From NCBI GenBank assembly GCA_009694375.1, contig SHVB01000011.1, positions 1-64,000 on the forward strand: a stretch of DNA of 64,000 bases. The letters are read 5' to 3'. The notes beneath the pieces were generated by a model. The model saw only the letters and a list, made by a program, of their open reading frames with translations. It did no database searches and had not been told where the DNA came from. Below, one piece after another: positions 32,288 through 40,670 of this stretch. Position 1 is the stretch's first letter; each line of letters starts with the position of its first letter. This DNA is from Acidimicrobiia bacterium. Its GTDB lineage: Bacteria; Actinomycetota; Acidimicrobiia; Acidimicrobiales; VFJN01. Made by a program: the position numbers and the translations under genes.

Positions 32288-33334
32288 ATGACCTACCGAG
32301 TGATCCAGTGGGCGACGGGCACCGTGGGCATCCACGCTGCCCCCGCCATCGCCGCCCACCCCGACCTCGAGCTGGCGGGCCTCTGGGTGCACTCCGACAG
32401 CAAGGCCGGCCACGACGCCGGCGAACTGTGCGGTGGACCACCGCTCGGCGTGCTCGCCACCCAAGATGCGGCGGCGCTGCTCGCCTCCGGTGCTGACTGT
32501 ATTTGCTACACCGCCAACTCTGACCTGCGGCCCGATGGGGTGATCGACGACATCGTGGGGATGCTCGCCGCGGGCCTGAACGTGGTGAATACCTCCTACG
32601 TGCCCTTGCTGTACCCGAAGGCGGCGGGCGAGGGCGTGTACGACCGCCTTCAGGCGGCTTGCCTTGAAGGCGGCACGAGCTTCTACACCTCCGGTATCGA
32701 TCCGGGCTTCGGCAACGCGGGCATCACCATGCATGCTCTCGCCCTGTGCAAGGAGGTGCGCAAGGTTCGAATGCTGGAGATCGTGAACTACGCCACCTGG
32801 GATAACCCCTTCACCATGTTCGAGATCATGGGGTTCGGGAAGCAGGAACCGTCGCAGTCGCTCCTGCTTTCGCCCGGCTCGATCGGGCTCGCCTGGGGGC
32901 CGGTGTTGCACCTCGTGGCCGAGGCCATTGGTCTTTCGCTGGACTCGGTGGAGGAGACCCATGAGATTCTCCGCGCCGATGAAGACATCACGATCGCCTC
33001 GGGCACCGTGGCCAAGGGCACGATCTCCGGCATGCGATTCGAAATCATCGGCATGGTCGACGGCGAGGAACGAATCGTGGTGGAGCATGTGACGCGCCTC
33101 CGTGATGATGATGCCCCCGATTGGCCCCAGGGCAGCGGGTACCGGATCCACGTGGAAGGTGAGCCGCATTTGAAGATCGAGTTGGAACTGTCGTCTGACC
33201 TTGGCGATCACAATCACGCCGGTTGTCTGGCCACCGCCATGTATGTAGTGAACGCCATCCCCCACGTGGTGCGTGCCGACCCGGGTGTACTCACCATGCT
33301 GGATCTTCCCGTCTACAGCGCGACGGTGGGCTGA
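32288..33334 (+). CDS. DapB-like NAD(P)-dependent dehydrogenase
   Basis: 348 residues. The N-terminus has 'YRVIQWATGTVGIHAAPAIA', a variant Rossmann motif (G-T-V-G) as in dihydrodipicolinate-reductase-like and 2,4-diaminopentanoate-dehydrogenase-like proteins. The central 'TSFYTSGIDPGFGNAGITMH' is a conserved family block. The C-terminal half lacks the DapB catalytic 'HH..K' pattern, so it is not the lysine-pathway enzyme. Such proteins are abundant in mycobacteria and Acidimicrobiia, mostly uncharacterised. It ends 28 bp before the convergent MerR-DICT gene. Confidence 0.8.
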   Translation: MTYRVIQWATGTVGIHAAPAIAAHPDLELAGLWVHSDSKAGHDAGELCGGPPLGVLATQDAAALLASGADCICYTANSDLRPDGVIDDIVGMLAAGLNVVNTSYVPLLYPKAAGEGVYDRLQAACLEGGTSFYTSGIDPGFGNAGITMHALALCKEVRKVRMLEIVNYATWDNPFTMFEIMGFGKQEPSQSLLLSPGSIGLAWGPVLHLVAEAIGLSLDSVEETHEILRADEDITIASGTVAKGTISGMRFEIIGMVDGEERIVVEHVTRLRDDDAPDWPQGSGYRIHVEGEPHLKIELELSSDLGDHNHAGCLATAMYVVNAIPHVVRADPGVLTMLDLPVYSATVG

Positions 33335-33362
33335 GGACTCGACGTTGATCGACGTCGGACTC

Positions 33363-34190
33363 TTACCGGTCGAGGTAGGAGATGATTCGGCTGGTGAGTG
33401 CCGCGTTGCGACCAATCTCAGCGTCCTGGCTCCCGTTGGTGTCAAGCGGGGGTAACGGTCGATGAGTGCGCAGGCCAGGGGCATGGATAGCCAAGAGGCG
33501 CTGGCCGATCTCCGTGGCGAGGCGAACCACTTCGGCATTGACGCTCCAAATTGCATCCCACCGATGGTCGGGCCGCTCGCAGCCCACCAGGAGGCCGGCC
33601 GCGGTGGCATCGCATACAACCGACCACTCGCAGTTGAGGGGGCCGCCACGGGGGATTGGCACCTCGAGACAGCCTCCTACGCGACGTATCGCAGCGAAGT
33701 TGGCGAAAACCGTGGCTTCGTCGCTAGTGCCAAGGAACGTCTCCCAGCGGTGGAAGGCGGTGGCGAAGGCGCGTGTCGTCTGAAAGGAGGCGGTGAGCAC
33801 CGGACGATCGGCTCCCGTTATGCACTCGTCTTCGATGGCATGGCTGATGGCGAGCATCGTGCGGCGGGTGAAGACGTGGACCGGCAGGTCGGGCCGGGTC
33901 CGGCGGATGCCGCTGAACAGCGAGCGCTCGTCTTTGTCTTGGTTTCGGTAGAGACGTTCCTGTTGGGCGACGGCGATGGCGGTCTCTAGCGAGAGCCCGA
34001 AGCCTCGTTGCTGGAGCATCTCCCTGATGGTGGTCACGTCATCTGCGCTGTAGCGCTGGGGTTCTCGGGAGAGTGGCGTGGGGTGCGGGAAGTCGAATCG
34101 CCGTTCCCAATCCTGAAGGACAGAAATCGTCACTCCGGTTCGGGTGGCCACCGCCGAGATGGTCAGATCGGCGGGGTGAATGTTCGGCAC
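33363..34190 (-). CDS. MerR-type regulator with DICT sensory domain
   Basis: 275 residues from the GTG at 34190. Residues ~8-65 form a MerR-type winged helix: 'LTISAVATRTGVTISVLQDW', 'PLSREPQRYSADDVTTIREM'. Residues ~100-215 match the DICT domain: 'LAISHAIEDECITGADRPVL', 'FQTTRAFATAFHRWETF', 'DEATVFANFAAIRRVGG'. DICT domains accompany regulators and signalling enzymes and have been linked to light responses in cyanobacteria. The gene faces the carotenoid operon with only 38 bp between start codons, so it most likely controls that operon and itself. The missing N-terminal Trp/Arg-rich extension rules out a photolyase or B12-type (LitR) sensor. Confidence 0.83.
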   Translation of the reverse strand: MPNIHPADLTISAVATRTGVTISVLQDWERRFDFPHPTPLSREPQRYSADDVTTIREMLQQRGFGLSLETAIAVAQQERLYRNQDKDERSLFSGIRRTRPDLPVHVFTRRTMLAISHAIEDECITGADRPVLTASFQTTRAFATAFHRWETFLGTSDEATVFANFAAIRRVGGCLEVPIPRGGPLNCEWSVVCDATAAGLLVGCERPDHRWDAIWSVNAEVVRLATEIGQRLLAIHAPGLRTHRPLPPLDTNGSQDAEIGRNAALTSRIISYLDR

Positions 34191-34228
34191 TGTGCTGAGA
34201 ATAACTCCACTACCGGTATCCTTTCCAA
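34191..34228. promoter_or_regulatory. Divergent regulator / carotenoid operon control region
   Basis: Only 38 bp separate the GTG of the MerR-DICT gene from the GTG of the fusion gene, so both promoters must overlap and probably extend into the coding ends. It contains a perfect 8-bp palindrome, TACCGGTA, at 34211-34218, the best candidate for a dimeric regulator half-site pair. No clear -10/-35 pair was recognised. Confidence 0.4.
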
Positions 34229-35971
34229 GTGTCCCTTGACATCCAACCTCTTCCGGTCGCCGCCGATCGGATCGCCGAACATGTGGTGTTGCTTGACGAG
34301 CGAGGAATTCCACGGGGGACGGCGGCCAAAGCAACCGTCCATTCCGCCGCCACACCCTTTCACCTCGCCTTCTCCTGTTATCTGGTGCGGGCCGACGGGG
34401 CGGTGCTGCTCACCCGCCGGTCCCTCATCAAGCCAACCTGGCCGGGTGAGTGGACCAACAGCTGCTGCGGTCACCCCCAGATGGGCGAGACACTGCGGGA
34501 GGCCGTCAGGCGTCGTGTGGCTGAGGAACTGGGTCTAGAGATCGGTCGCCTCGCCATCGCGGTGCCCGATTTCGTTTACCGGGCCGTGATGTCCGATGGC
34601 ACGATCGAGCACGAACTCTGTCCCATCGTGGTGGCTGAGGTGGCGGGCGAGCCCCACCCAGACTCGGCGGAGGTCGACAATCTGGCGTGGCTCTCCTGGG
34701 AGGAGTTGCAGGAGCGGGTTGCCTCGGCCCCTGAGTCGCTGAGCCCGTGGTCGGTCGAACAGGTACGGGAGTTATCGGCACGAGCGCGCCAACCACTCGA
34801 GTGGCTTAGCGCGTCGGCCTCGGTGGCCGACCGGGGCCTGCTGGATACTCCGGTGAGCGTTGATTCGGCTTGGGGACAGGCCTCCGATCGGTCCTCCACC
34901 CACCCCCCCGAGGGGGGTGCCCTAACGGCAGTGCAAGGTCCGTTGCGGGAGTTGCTTGAGCATTTCCTCGATCGCCAGGCCGGCGAGATGGCCGCCATCG
35001 ACCTCCGCTTGGCCGAGATTGTGGCCGAGGTGCGAGCGCTGGTGGACGCCGGCGGCAAGCGGCTGAGGCCGGCCTTTGTATGGTGGGGCCATCGGGCCAC
35101 TGGCGCGCCGGAGGACCATGCCGTGGTGCAATCCGCCGCCGCGGTGGAACTGCTTCATACCTTCGCCCTTCTGCACGACGATGTGATGGATCGCTCCGCC
35201 ACCCGTCGCGGTCGGCCGAGCGCCTATGCGTCGTTTGCGGCCAGCCATAGCGAGGCGGCCCGCCTGGGCGATCCGGATTGGTTTGGCTGCAGCGCCGCCA
35301 TCCTGGCCGGCGACCTCACCTATGTATGGGCCGACGAGTTGTTCGATGGCACCGCGATGGCGCCCGACGCGTTGGCCCGGGCCCGGGTCGTGTTCACCAC
35401 GTTGCGGAGCGAGGTCATCGCCGGGCAGTACCTCGATCTTGTCTTAGCCGCCGACAATCAGGCCGACGAAGAAGGCGCCCGTCGCGTCGCCCTGCTCAAG
35501 TCGGCCCGATACACCGTGACCCGCCCGCTGCTACTGGGGGCCGCCCTCGGCCCCGCCCGCGATGCCGAACGGGTGGCGCCGGCTCTTACCCGCTACGGCG
35601 ATGCGGTGGGCATGGCTTTCCAGATGCGTGACGACATCCTCGGCCTCTATGGCGATCCGTCGGTGACGGGAAAGAGCACCCTCGATGACCTCCGTGAGGG
35701 CAAGCGCACCTTGCTGATGTTGCGTGCCCTGCGCATGGCGAACCCCCGTGAGCGGTCCTATCTGCTCACCCACCTCGGTGACCCCGCACTCATCCCCGAA
35801 GATGCCGAGAAGGTGCGGTCCATCGTGGCGAGCACCGGGGCTCTTGCCAGCGTGGAGATGCTCCTGCGAGCCGAGTACGGAGCCGCCGTGGAGGCGGTCG
35901 CCGACCTCCCCAACCCAGCCCGCGCCGCCCTCATCGAAATGGCTGACCTCGCCATCCAACGCTGCACATGA
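34229..35971 (+). CDS. Fused IPP isomerase (type 1) - geranylgeranyl diphosphate synthase
   Basis: 580 residues, two complete enzymes in one chain. Residues ~15-195 are IDI-1: 'TPFHLAFSCYLV', 'GEWTNSCCGHPQMGE' with catalytic Cys80 and His82, and 'GTIEHELCPIV' with the metal Glu pair. A Ser/Pro/Gly-rich linker (~200-235) follows. Residues ~235-575 are a trans-isoprenyl diphosphate synthase: 'DAGGKRLRPAFVWWG', first Asp motif 'LLHDDVMDRSATRRGRPS' (~315), second motif 'FQMRDDILGLYGDP' (~467). The second motif is DDxxG rather than DDxxD. The fusion would make DMAPP and extend it to GGPP. It is the first gene of the carotenoid operon and overlaps crtI by 4 bp. Confidence 0.92.
   Translation: MSLDIQPLPVAADRIAEHVVLLDERGIPRGTAAKATVHSAATPFHLAFSCYLVRADGAVLLTRRSLIKPTWPGEWTNSCCGHPQMGETLREAVRRRVAEELGLEIGRLAIAVPDFVYRAVMSDGTIEHELCPIVVAEVAGEPHPDSAEVDNLAWLSWEELQERVASAPESLSPWSVEQVRELSARARQPLEWLSASASVADRGLLDTPVSVDSAWGQASDRSSTHPPEGGALTAVQGPLRELLEHFLDRQAGEMAAIDLRLAEIVAEVRALVDAGGKRLRPAFVWWGHRATGAPEDHAVVQSAAAVELLHTFALLHDDVMDRSATRRGRPSAYASFAASHSEAARLGDPDWFGCSAAILAGDLTYVWADELFDGTAMAPDALARARVVFTTLRSEVIAGQYLDLVLAADNQADEEGARRVALLKSARYTVTRPLLLGAALGPARDAERVAPALTRYGDAVGMAFQMRDDILGLYGDPSVTGKSTLDDLREGKRTLLMLRALRMANPRERSYLLTHLGDPALIPEDAEKVRSIVASTGALASVEMLLRAEYGAAVEAVADLPNPARAALIEMADLAIQRCT
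34899..34919 (+). other. GC-rich hairpin at the domain linker
   Basis: Inside the linker of the fusion gene a run of seven C and a run of six G form a potential hairpin (CACCCCCCC / GGGGGGTG, short GA-containing loop). It sits between the isomerase and prenyltransferase halves. It might be a trace of a former intergenic region or simply a low-complexity linker. Confidence 0.3.
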
Positions 35972-37449
35972 CGAAGCGCGTGGTGATTATCGGGGCTGGT
36001 CTGGGCGGGCTTTCCGCCGCCTGCCATCTGGCGGGCTCTGGGCACGAGGTGACGGTGATCGAGGCGGCTTCTATTCCCGGCGGTCGGGCCGGGTCGTTGG
36101 CGAGTGAGGGCTTCCGCTTCGACACCGGCCCATCAGTGCTCACCATGCCCCACCTCATTGACCGCTGTTTCGAGGCCGCCGGGGTAGACGGCTCGGCGCT
36201 GCTGAAGTTGCGGCCTGTCGACCCGATGTATCGGGCCTGTTACGCCGACGGATCCGAATTGCGGGTTCGTCACGGGCGCGAGGCGATGACCCAGGAGATC
36301 GCCTCGGTATGCGGTGCGCGCGAGGCGGCGGCATTCGGCCGTTTCTGCGATTGGCTTTCCACGCTCTACCGGATCGAGATGCCCACCTTCATCGAGCGCA
36401 ATTTCGATTCGCCGCTCGATCTTGCCCACCCGATCGCGCCGGCTCTCGAACTGGTGCGTCTCGGAGGGTTCCGTCGGCTTGCCAAGGTGGTGTCTAGTTA
36501 CTTCGACGACGAGCGCCTTCGGAGGATCTTCACCTTCCAGGCCATGTACGCCGGTCTGGCGCCCTATGAGGCCCTGGCTATCTACGCCGTCATCACCTAC
36601 ATGGACAGCGTGAATGGCGTATTCATCCCGGAAGGCGGTATGCATGCCCTCCCGGTGGCGTTGGCGGAGGCGGCCGAGCAGGCGGGGGCCACCTTCCGTT
36701 ACGACACCCGAGCCGATCGCATTTTGTTGGCGGAAGGCACCTCGGGTCGTGTCACGGGGGTGCGCCTGGCCGACGGCGAGGTGGTGGAAGCCGAGGTGGT
36801 CGTGGCTAACCCGGATCTTCCGGTGGCCTATCGCAGTTTGCTGCCGGGTACTCCGATGCCGCTCATGGCCCGCCGGGGCGACTACTCGCCGTCGGCGATC
36901 GTGTGGCACGTGGGGGTGCGCGGCGATCTTCCCCCGGGTACTGAGCATCACAACATTCACTTCGGTCAGGACTGGGACGGCGCCTTCCGGGCGATTCTGA
37001 AGGATGGCATCCGGATGCCGGATCCGTCGCTGCTGGTGAGCGTGCCTTCGCTCCACGAACCCACGATGGCCCCGGCCGGATCCCACGCCATCTACGTGCT
37101 CGAGCCCACCCCCAACCTCGATGGCAAGGTCGACTGGATCGCCGAGCGCCCCCGATTGCGTGAGGGCCTCCTCGGGCACTTGGACCGCCTTGGCTACCCG
37201 ACCGACATCGTCACCGAGCAACTGCTGGACCCGCTGGATTGGGAGGCGCAGGGCATGGAGCGAGGTACGCCCTTTGCGTTGTCGCACAAATTCCGCCAGA
37301 CCGGCCCGTTCCGACCCGGCAACCTCGAGAAGCGGGCCCCGGGGTTGGTATTCACCGGATCGAGCACACTTCCGGGTGTCGGCGTGCCGATGGTGCTGGT
37401 GTCGGGCATGCTGGCAGCCCAACGAGTGGAGGCCATGGGGACAGCATGA
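35968..37449 (+). CDS. crtI: Phytoene desaturase (CrtI family)
   Basis: 493 residues. FAD Rossmann motif at the N-terminus: 'VVIIGAGLGGLSAACHLAGS' then 'EAASIPGGRAGSLASEGFRF'. The C-terminal CrtI signature is 'LVFTGSSTLPGVGVPMVLVS'. In between, 'VFIPEGGMHALPVALAEAAE' matches the bacterial-type carotene desaturase signature. It removes electrons from phytoene, making lycopene or a shorter desaturation product. It overlaps both the prenyltransferase fusion (4 bp) and crtB (4 bp), so all three are translated together. Confidence 0.92.
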   Translation: MTKRVVIIGAGLGGLSAACHLAGSGHEVTVIEAASIPGGRAGSLASEGFRFDTGPSVLTMPHLIDRCFEAAGVDGSALLKLRPVDPMYRACYADGSELRVRHGREAMTQEIASVCGAREAAAFGRFCDWLSTLYRIEMPTFIERNFDSPLDLAHPIAPALELVRLGGFRRLAKVVSSYFDDERLRRIFTFQAMYAGLAPYEALAIYAVITYMDSVNGVFIPEGGMHALPVALAEAAEQAGATFRYDTRADRILLAEGTSGRVTGVRLADGEVVEAEVVVANPDLPVAYRSLLPGTPMPLMARRGDYSPSAIVWHVGVRGDLPPGTEHHNIHFGQDWDGAFRAILKDGIRMPDPSLLVSVPSLHEPTMAPAGSHAIYVLEPTPNLDGKVDWIAERPRLREGLLGHLDRLGYPTDIVTEQLLDPLDWEAQGMERGTPFALSHKFRQTGPFRPGNLEKRAPGLVFTGSSTLPGVGVPMVLVSGMLAAQRVEAMGTA

Positions 37450-38288
37450 CGGTAACGCTCGACGAGAGCTACGCCCGCTGCCGTGAACTGAACAAGCGGT
37501 ACGGCACCACCTACTACTGGTCGACCTTTGCGCTACCGCGAGTGAAGCGACACCATGTGTGGGCTCTCTACGCCTTCTGTCGCCACGCCGACGACATCGT
37601 GGACGACCTCGGTCCGGCCTCGGTGGAGGCACGGGAGCGGGCGCTCACCGATTTCGGTGACCGTTTCTTCGCCGATCTGGCCGCTGGCGCGTCGGTGGAT
37701 CCAGTGCTGAAAGCGGTGGTCCATACCGTGCGGGCCTTCGATATCGACACCAACTGCTTCCGGCGCTTCCTGCGGTCGATGGCCATGGACCTCACGGTGG
37801 CTGGCTACGCCACCTGGGATGATCTCCTCGTGTACATGGATGGCTCCGCCGCCGTGATCGGCGAGATGATGCTTCCCATTCTCGAGCCCTTGCAGCCGGA
37901 AGCACTTCAGCACGCCCGGGATCTGGGGAATGCCTTCCAACTGACGAACTTCTTGCGTGATGTGAGCGAAGACCTCGACCGGGCCCGCATCTACCTACCT
38001 CAGGAAGACCTCGATCGCTTCGGAGCCGATCCCCGACGTCGGGTGGTAGACCGCGCCTGGCGCCAGGTGATGGCCTTCGAAATCGAGCGGGCCCGCGATC
38101 TGTATCGGTCAGCCGATATGGGGGTGGATCTTCTGCCGATCTCGTCGTCGCGTTGTATCCAGGCCGCTCGCACCCTTTACTCGGAGATCCTCGACCGGAT
38201 CGAGTCGAACGACTACGACGTGTTCACCCAGCGAGCCACCGTACCCACCTGGCGTAAAGCCAGCCTCGCGGTCCGCCTGATGCGGTGA
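37446..38288 (+). CDS. crtB: Phytoene synthase
   Basis: 280 residues from the ATG at 37446, overlapping crtI by 4 bp. Squalene/phytoene synthase fold with both Asp-rich motifs: 'YAFCRHADDIVDDLG' and 'NFLRDVSEDLDRARIYLPQE'. 'YGTTYYWSTFALPRVKRHHV' is the usual opening. It condenses two GGPP into phytoene. The presence of a linked GGPP synthase favours the C40 route over the C30 (farnesyl-based) route. Confidence 0.93.
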   Translation: MTVTLDESYARCRELNKRYGTTYYWSTFALPRVKRHHVWALYAFCRHADDIVDDLGPASVEARERALTDFGDRFFADLAAGASVDPVLKAVVHTVRAFDIDTNCFRRFLRSMAMDLTVAGYATWDDLLVYMDGSAAVIGEMMLPILEPLQPEALQHARDLGNAFQLTNFLRDVSEDLDRARIYLPQEDLDRFGADPRRRVVDRAWRQVMAFEIERARDLYRSADMGVDLLPISSSRCIQAARTLYSEILDRIESNDYDVFTQRATVPTWRKASLAVRLMR

Positions 38289-39346
38289 CCATCCTCACGA
38301 CGGGCTTCGTGGTGATGGGTCTGTTGGCCGGTACAGTATTGCTCTGGCGTCTGCCGTTGGTAGGGGTGGAGCGGGGCAAGGGTCGGGTGTCGGTGATCGT
38401 GCCCGCCCGCAACGAAGCCGCCAATCTAACGAAGCTACTGGCCAGCCTCGCCGCCCAGAGCCACCGCGCCTTGGAGGTGTTGGTCGTGGACGACGGCTCC
38501 ACTGATGCCACGGCCGCAGTGGCCTCCGCCGCCGGGGCCACGGTGATCTCGGCCCCGGCGCTTCCGGCGGGATGGGCGGGCAAACCGTGGGCCTGCCAGA
38601 CGGGGGTGGACGCGGCGAGGGGCGACGTTCTCTTGTTCCTCGATGCCGACGTGCACCTCGCGTCTGATGCCGTGGACCGACTGCTCGGAACGGCCAACAA
38701 TGGCCTCCTCTCGGTCCAACCCTTCCACGAGGTGGAGCGGCCCTATGAGCAGTTCTCCGCCTTCCCGAACGTGGTGGCGTTGCTGGCGTCGGGGATCGCC
38801 ACCCTGCGGCCCTCGTCGCACCCAGGCCTCGCGTTCGGTCCTTGTTTGCTCACCACTCCAGACGAGCTGCGGGCGGCGGGGGGCTTCGCCTCGGTGGCCG
38901 GAGAGTCCATCGAGGACATCGCACTGGCCCGCTCGTTTGAACGAGCGGGGTTGCCGGTCACCTGTTTGGGTGGCGGCGACATGGTGCGCTTCCGCATGTA
39001 CCCGAAGGGGCCGGCCGCGTTGATTGAGGGATGGGGTAAGAACCTCAGCGGGGGGGCCCGACGCGCCCGACTATTTCCGCTCCTGGGGGCGGTTACCTGG
39101 GTGTGCGGGGCCGTATCAGCCTCCATCGAGGCGGTTTCGACTCGCAGCGTGTGGTCGACGGTCGTGTACGCCACATGGGCGGCACAACTGTGGTGGATGT
39201 TGCGGCGGGTGGGGTCGTTCCGTTGGTGGGTGGCGGCGTTGTTTCCGATTCCGCTCACCGGCTTCATCGGGCTCTTCGCCTGGTCGTTACTGCAGCGCGT
39301 CGGGCGCCGCAGCGTGACCTGGCGGGGACGGCAGATCCCCGTCTGA
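38285..39346 (+). CDS. Family 2 glycosyltransferase (CrtQ-like)
   Basis: 353 residues from the GTG at 38285, overlapping crtB by 4 bp. One N-terminal membrane helix, then a GT-A domain: 'RVSVIVPARNEAANLTKLLA', 'LEVLVVDDGSTDATAAVASA', 'VLLFLDADVHLASDAVDRLL' (DAD metal motif) and 'ESIEDIALARSFERAGLPVT'. Three further helices at the C-terminus. The arrangement matches CrtQ-type enzymes that glucosylate carotenoids (staphyloxanthin pathway). With the acyltransferase next door it probably caps a hydroxylated carotenoid with a sugar at the inner membrane face. Confidence 0.88.
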   Translation: MTILTTGFVVMGLLAGTVLLWRLPLVGVERGKGRVSVIVPARNEAANLTKLLASLAAQSHRALEVLVVDDGSTDATAAVASAAGATVISAPALPAGWAGKPWACQTGVDAARGDVLLFLDADVHLASDAVDRLLGTANNGLLSVQPFHEVERPYEQFSAFPNVVALLASGIATLRPSSHPGLAFGPCLLTTPDELRAAGGFASVAGESIEDIALARSFERAGLPVTCLGGGDMVRFRMYPKGPAALIEGWGKNLSGGARRARLFPLLGAVTWVCGAVSASIEAVSTRSVWSTVVYATWAAQLWWMLRRVGSFRWWVAALFPIPLTGFIGLFAWSLLQRVGRRSVTWRGRQIPV

Positions 39347-39834
39347 TGCCGATCTTGTTCAGTCTCAGCGTGGCGGGCCTGTTGGTCGCCAACATCCTGG
39401 GGTCGGTCGTGGTTCACTCCCTGACCGGGCTCTATGTGCATCGGTTGCCGCTGGCTCGGCTCCAGCGCGACGGATGGCTGCTGCGGTCGCGACGGTGGGA
39501 GCAGGGCGGGGCGATCTACCAGCGTTGGTTTTCTATCCGCCGCTGGAAGGACCATCTTCCCGAGGCGGGCGCCTTGTTCGCGGGAGGGATCAGTAAGCGT
39601 CACGTCTCTGGAGATCTGGGTCGTTTCGTGGTGGAGACCCGTCGCGCCGAGCGCGGTCATTGGATGGCGATGGCGGCCAGCCCCGTCTTTGCCCTGTGGA
39701 ACCCTCCGCTGGGGGTGGCCCTGATGGTTGGTTACGGCGTGGTGGCCAACGCGCCGTTCATTGTGGTGCAGCGGTACAACCGTCAACGCGCCCAGGGCGT
39801 GCTCACGAGCAGGGCCCGTCGTTCTCGCCGCTGA
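39346..39834 (+). CDS. CrtO-like glycosyl-carotenoid acyltransferase
   Basis: 162 residues from the ATG at 39346 (TGATG junction with the glycosyltransferase). Two N-terminal and one or two C-terminal hydrophobic segments flank the conserved core 'RWKDHLPEAGALFAGGISKR', 'RFVVETRRAERGHWMAM', 'SPVFALWNPP' and 'NAPFIVVQRYNRQR', as in the staphylococcal enzyme that acylates glycosyl-diaponeurosporenoate. It should add a fatty acyl chain to the sugar, producing a membrane-anchored glycolipid-like pigment. Not related to the beta-carotene ketolase also called CrtO. Confidence 0.85.
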   Translation: MPILFSLSVAGLLVANILGSVVVHSLTGLYVHRLPLARLQRDGWLLRSRRWEQGGAIYQRWFSIRRWKDHLPEAGALFAGGISKRHVSGDLGRFVVETRRAERGHWMAMAASPVFALWNPPLGVALMVGYGVVANAPFIVVQRYNRQRAQGVLTSRARRSRR

Positions 39835-39870
39835 TCTTGACCCAGCCCGCTCGAGGGGACGCAGGTAGGT

Positions 39871-40332
39871 TCAGGGCACCGAGCGTTCGAGGGGATCGCG
39901 GGCGGGGGTGTGGTCTCGGCGGCGGGACCGCAGCAGGGGAAGCAACATGCCGTAGGGCTCGGCGCTCGTCTGGTGGTGGATCCGGTGGGAGTCTCGGAGC
40001 CACTCGAGGTAGGCCAGGTTCCGAACCCGCAGCGGCAGCCGATGATGGATGTACACCTCGTGCACGAACAGGTAGGCGGCGCCGTAGGCCGTCACTCCCA
40101 ACCCCACCCACCACATGGCCGTCCAACCCCCACTGGCCAGCGCAAAGAGCAGCACGCCCACGCCCGAAAAGCCGAGAGGGAAGAGGTCGTTTCGCTCGAA
40201 TCGGCTCACCGGAGGGAGGTGGTGGCCGCGATGCCAACTCATGGCGAATCCGTGCATCACCCATCGGTGGCCGGCGTAACTCACGCCCTCCATGAGCACG
40301 AAGGAACCCAGCACCAGCCAGACCGGATTCAT
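39871..40332 (-). CDS. crtZ: Beta-carotene hydroxylase (CrtZ type)
   Basis: 153 residues from the ATG at 40332; upstream open codons belong to an overlapping shadow of the cyclase gene. All histidine boxes of the fatty-acid-hydroxylase-like non-haem di-iron family are present: 'GHRWVMHGFAMSWHRGHHLP', 'FVHEVYIHHRLP' and 'DSHRIHHQTS', with about four membrane helices. It hydroxylates beta rings at C3 (and C3'), giving cryptoxanthin and zeaxanthin. It overlaps crtYd by 4 bp and is the last gene of the minus-strand carotenoid set. Confidence 0.92.
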   Translation of the reverse strand: MNPVWLVLGSFVLMEGVSYAGHRWVMHGFAMSWHRGHHLPPVSRFERNDLFPLGFSGVGVLLFALASGGWTAMWWVGLGVTAYGAAYLFVHEVYIHHRLPLRVRNLAYLEWLRDSHRIHHQTSAEPYGMLLPLLRSRRRDHTPARDPLERSVP

Positions 40333-40670
40333 GCGTGGGCCTCCTCGTCGATGGGGGTGTTGGTGGCCCGGGAACGACCCAGCCAGTCCCAGGTGAGCAT
40401 GACGGCGGTGAGTAACGCAAAGGCGTAGGCGTACTCCTCGAGGGGAATGTCCCAGATCGGATAGAGGCCACTGGTGTCCGATGGCCGGTAGATCACGATC
40501 GCCGCCGACTGTTTGGTGAGCCATCCATCCACCGGGATCATGAAGCCGTAACAGATGGCCATGGCGATCCAATAGGCCGGCTCCTTGAACAGTCCGGAGC
40601 GGAGTACGACAATCTCGATGAAGATCACCACGAGCGCTGCGCTGACCGCCAGAGTGGGGTAGATGGGCAT
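40329..40670 (-). CDS. crtYd: Lycopene cyclase domain protein, second subunit
   Basis: 113 residues from the ATG at 40670 with three hydrophobic helices. The family motif is 'YPIWDIPLEEYAYAFALLTA'. It is the C-terminal-type half of the heterodimeric lycopene cyclase (CrtYc/CrtYd) found in actinobacteria and related to archaeal and fungal single-chain forms. It begins on the last base of the crtYc stop codon and overlaps crtZ by 4 bp. Confidence 0.88.
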   Translation of the reverse strand: MPIYPTLAVSAALVVIFIEIVVLRSGLFKEPAYWIAMAICYGFMIPVDGWLTKQSAAIVIYRPSDTSGLYPIWDIPLEEYAYAFALLTAVMLTWDWLGRSRATNTPIDEEAHA

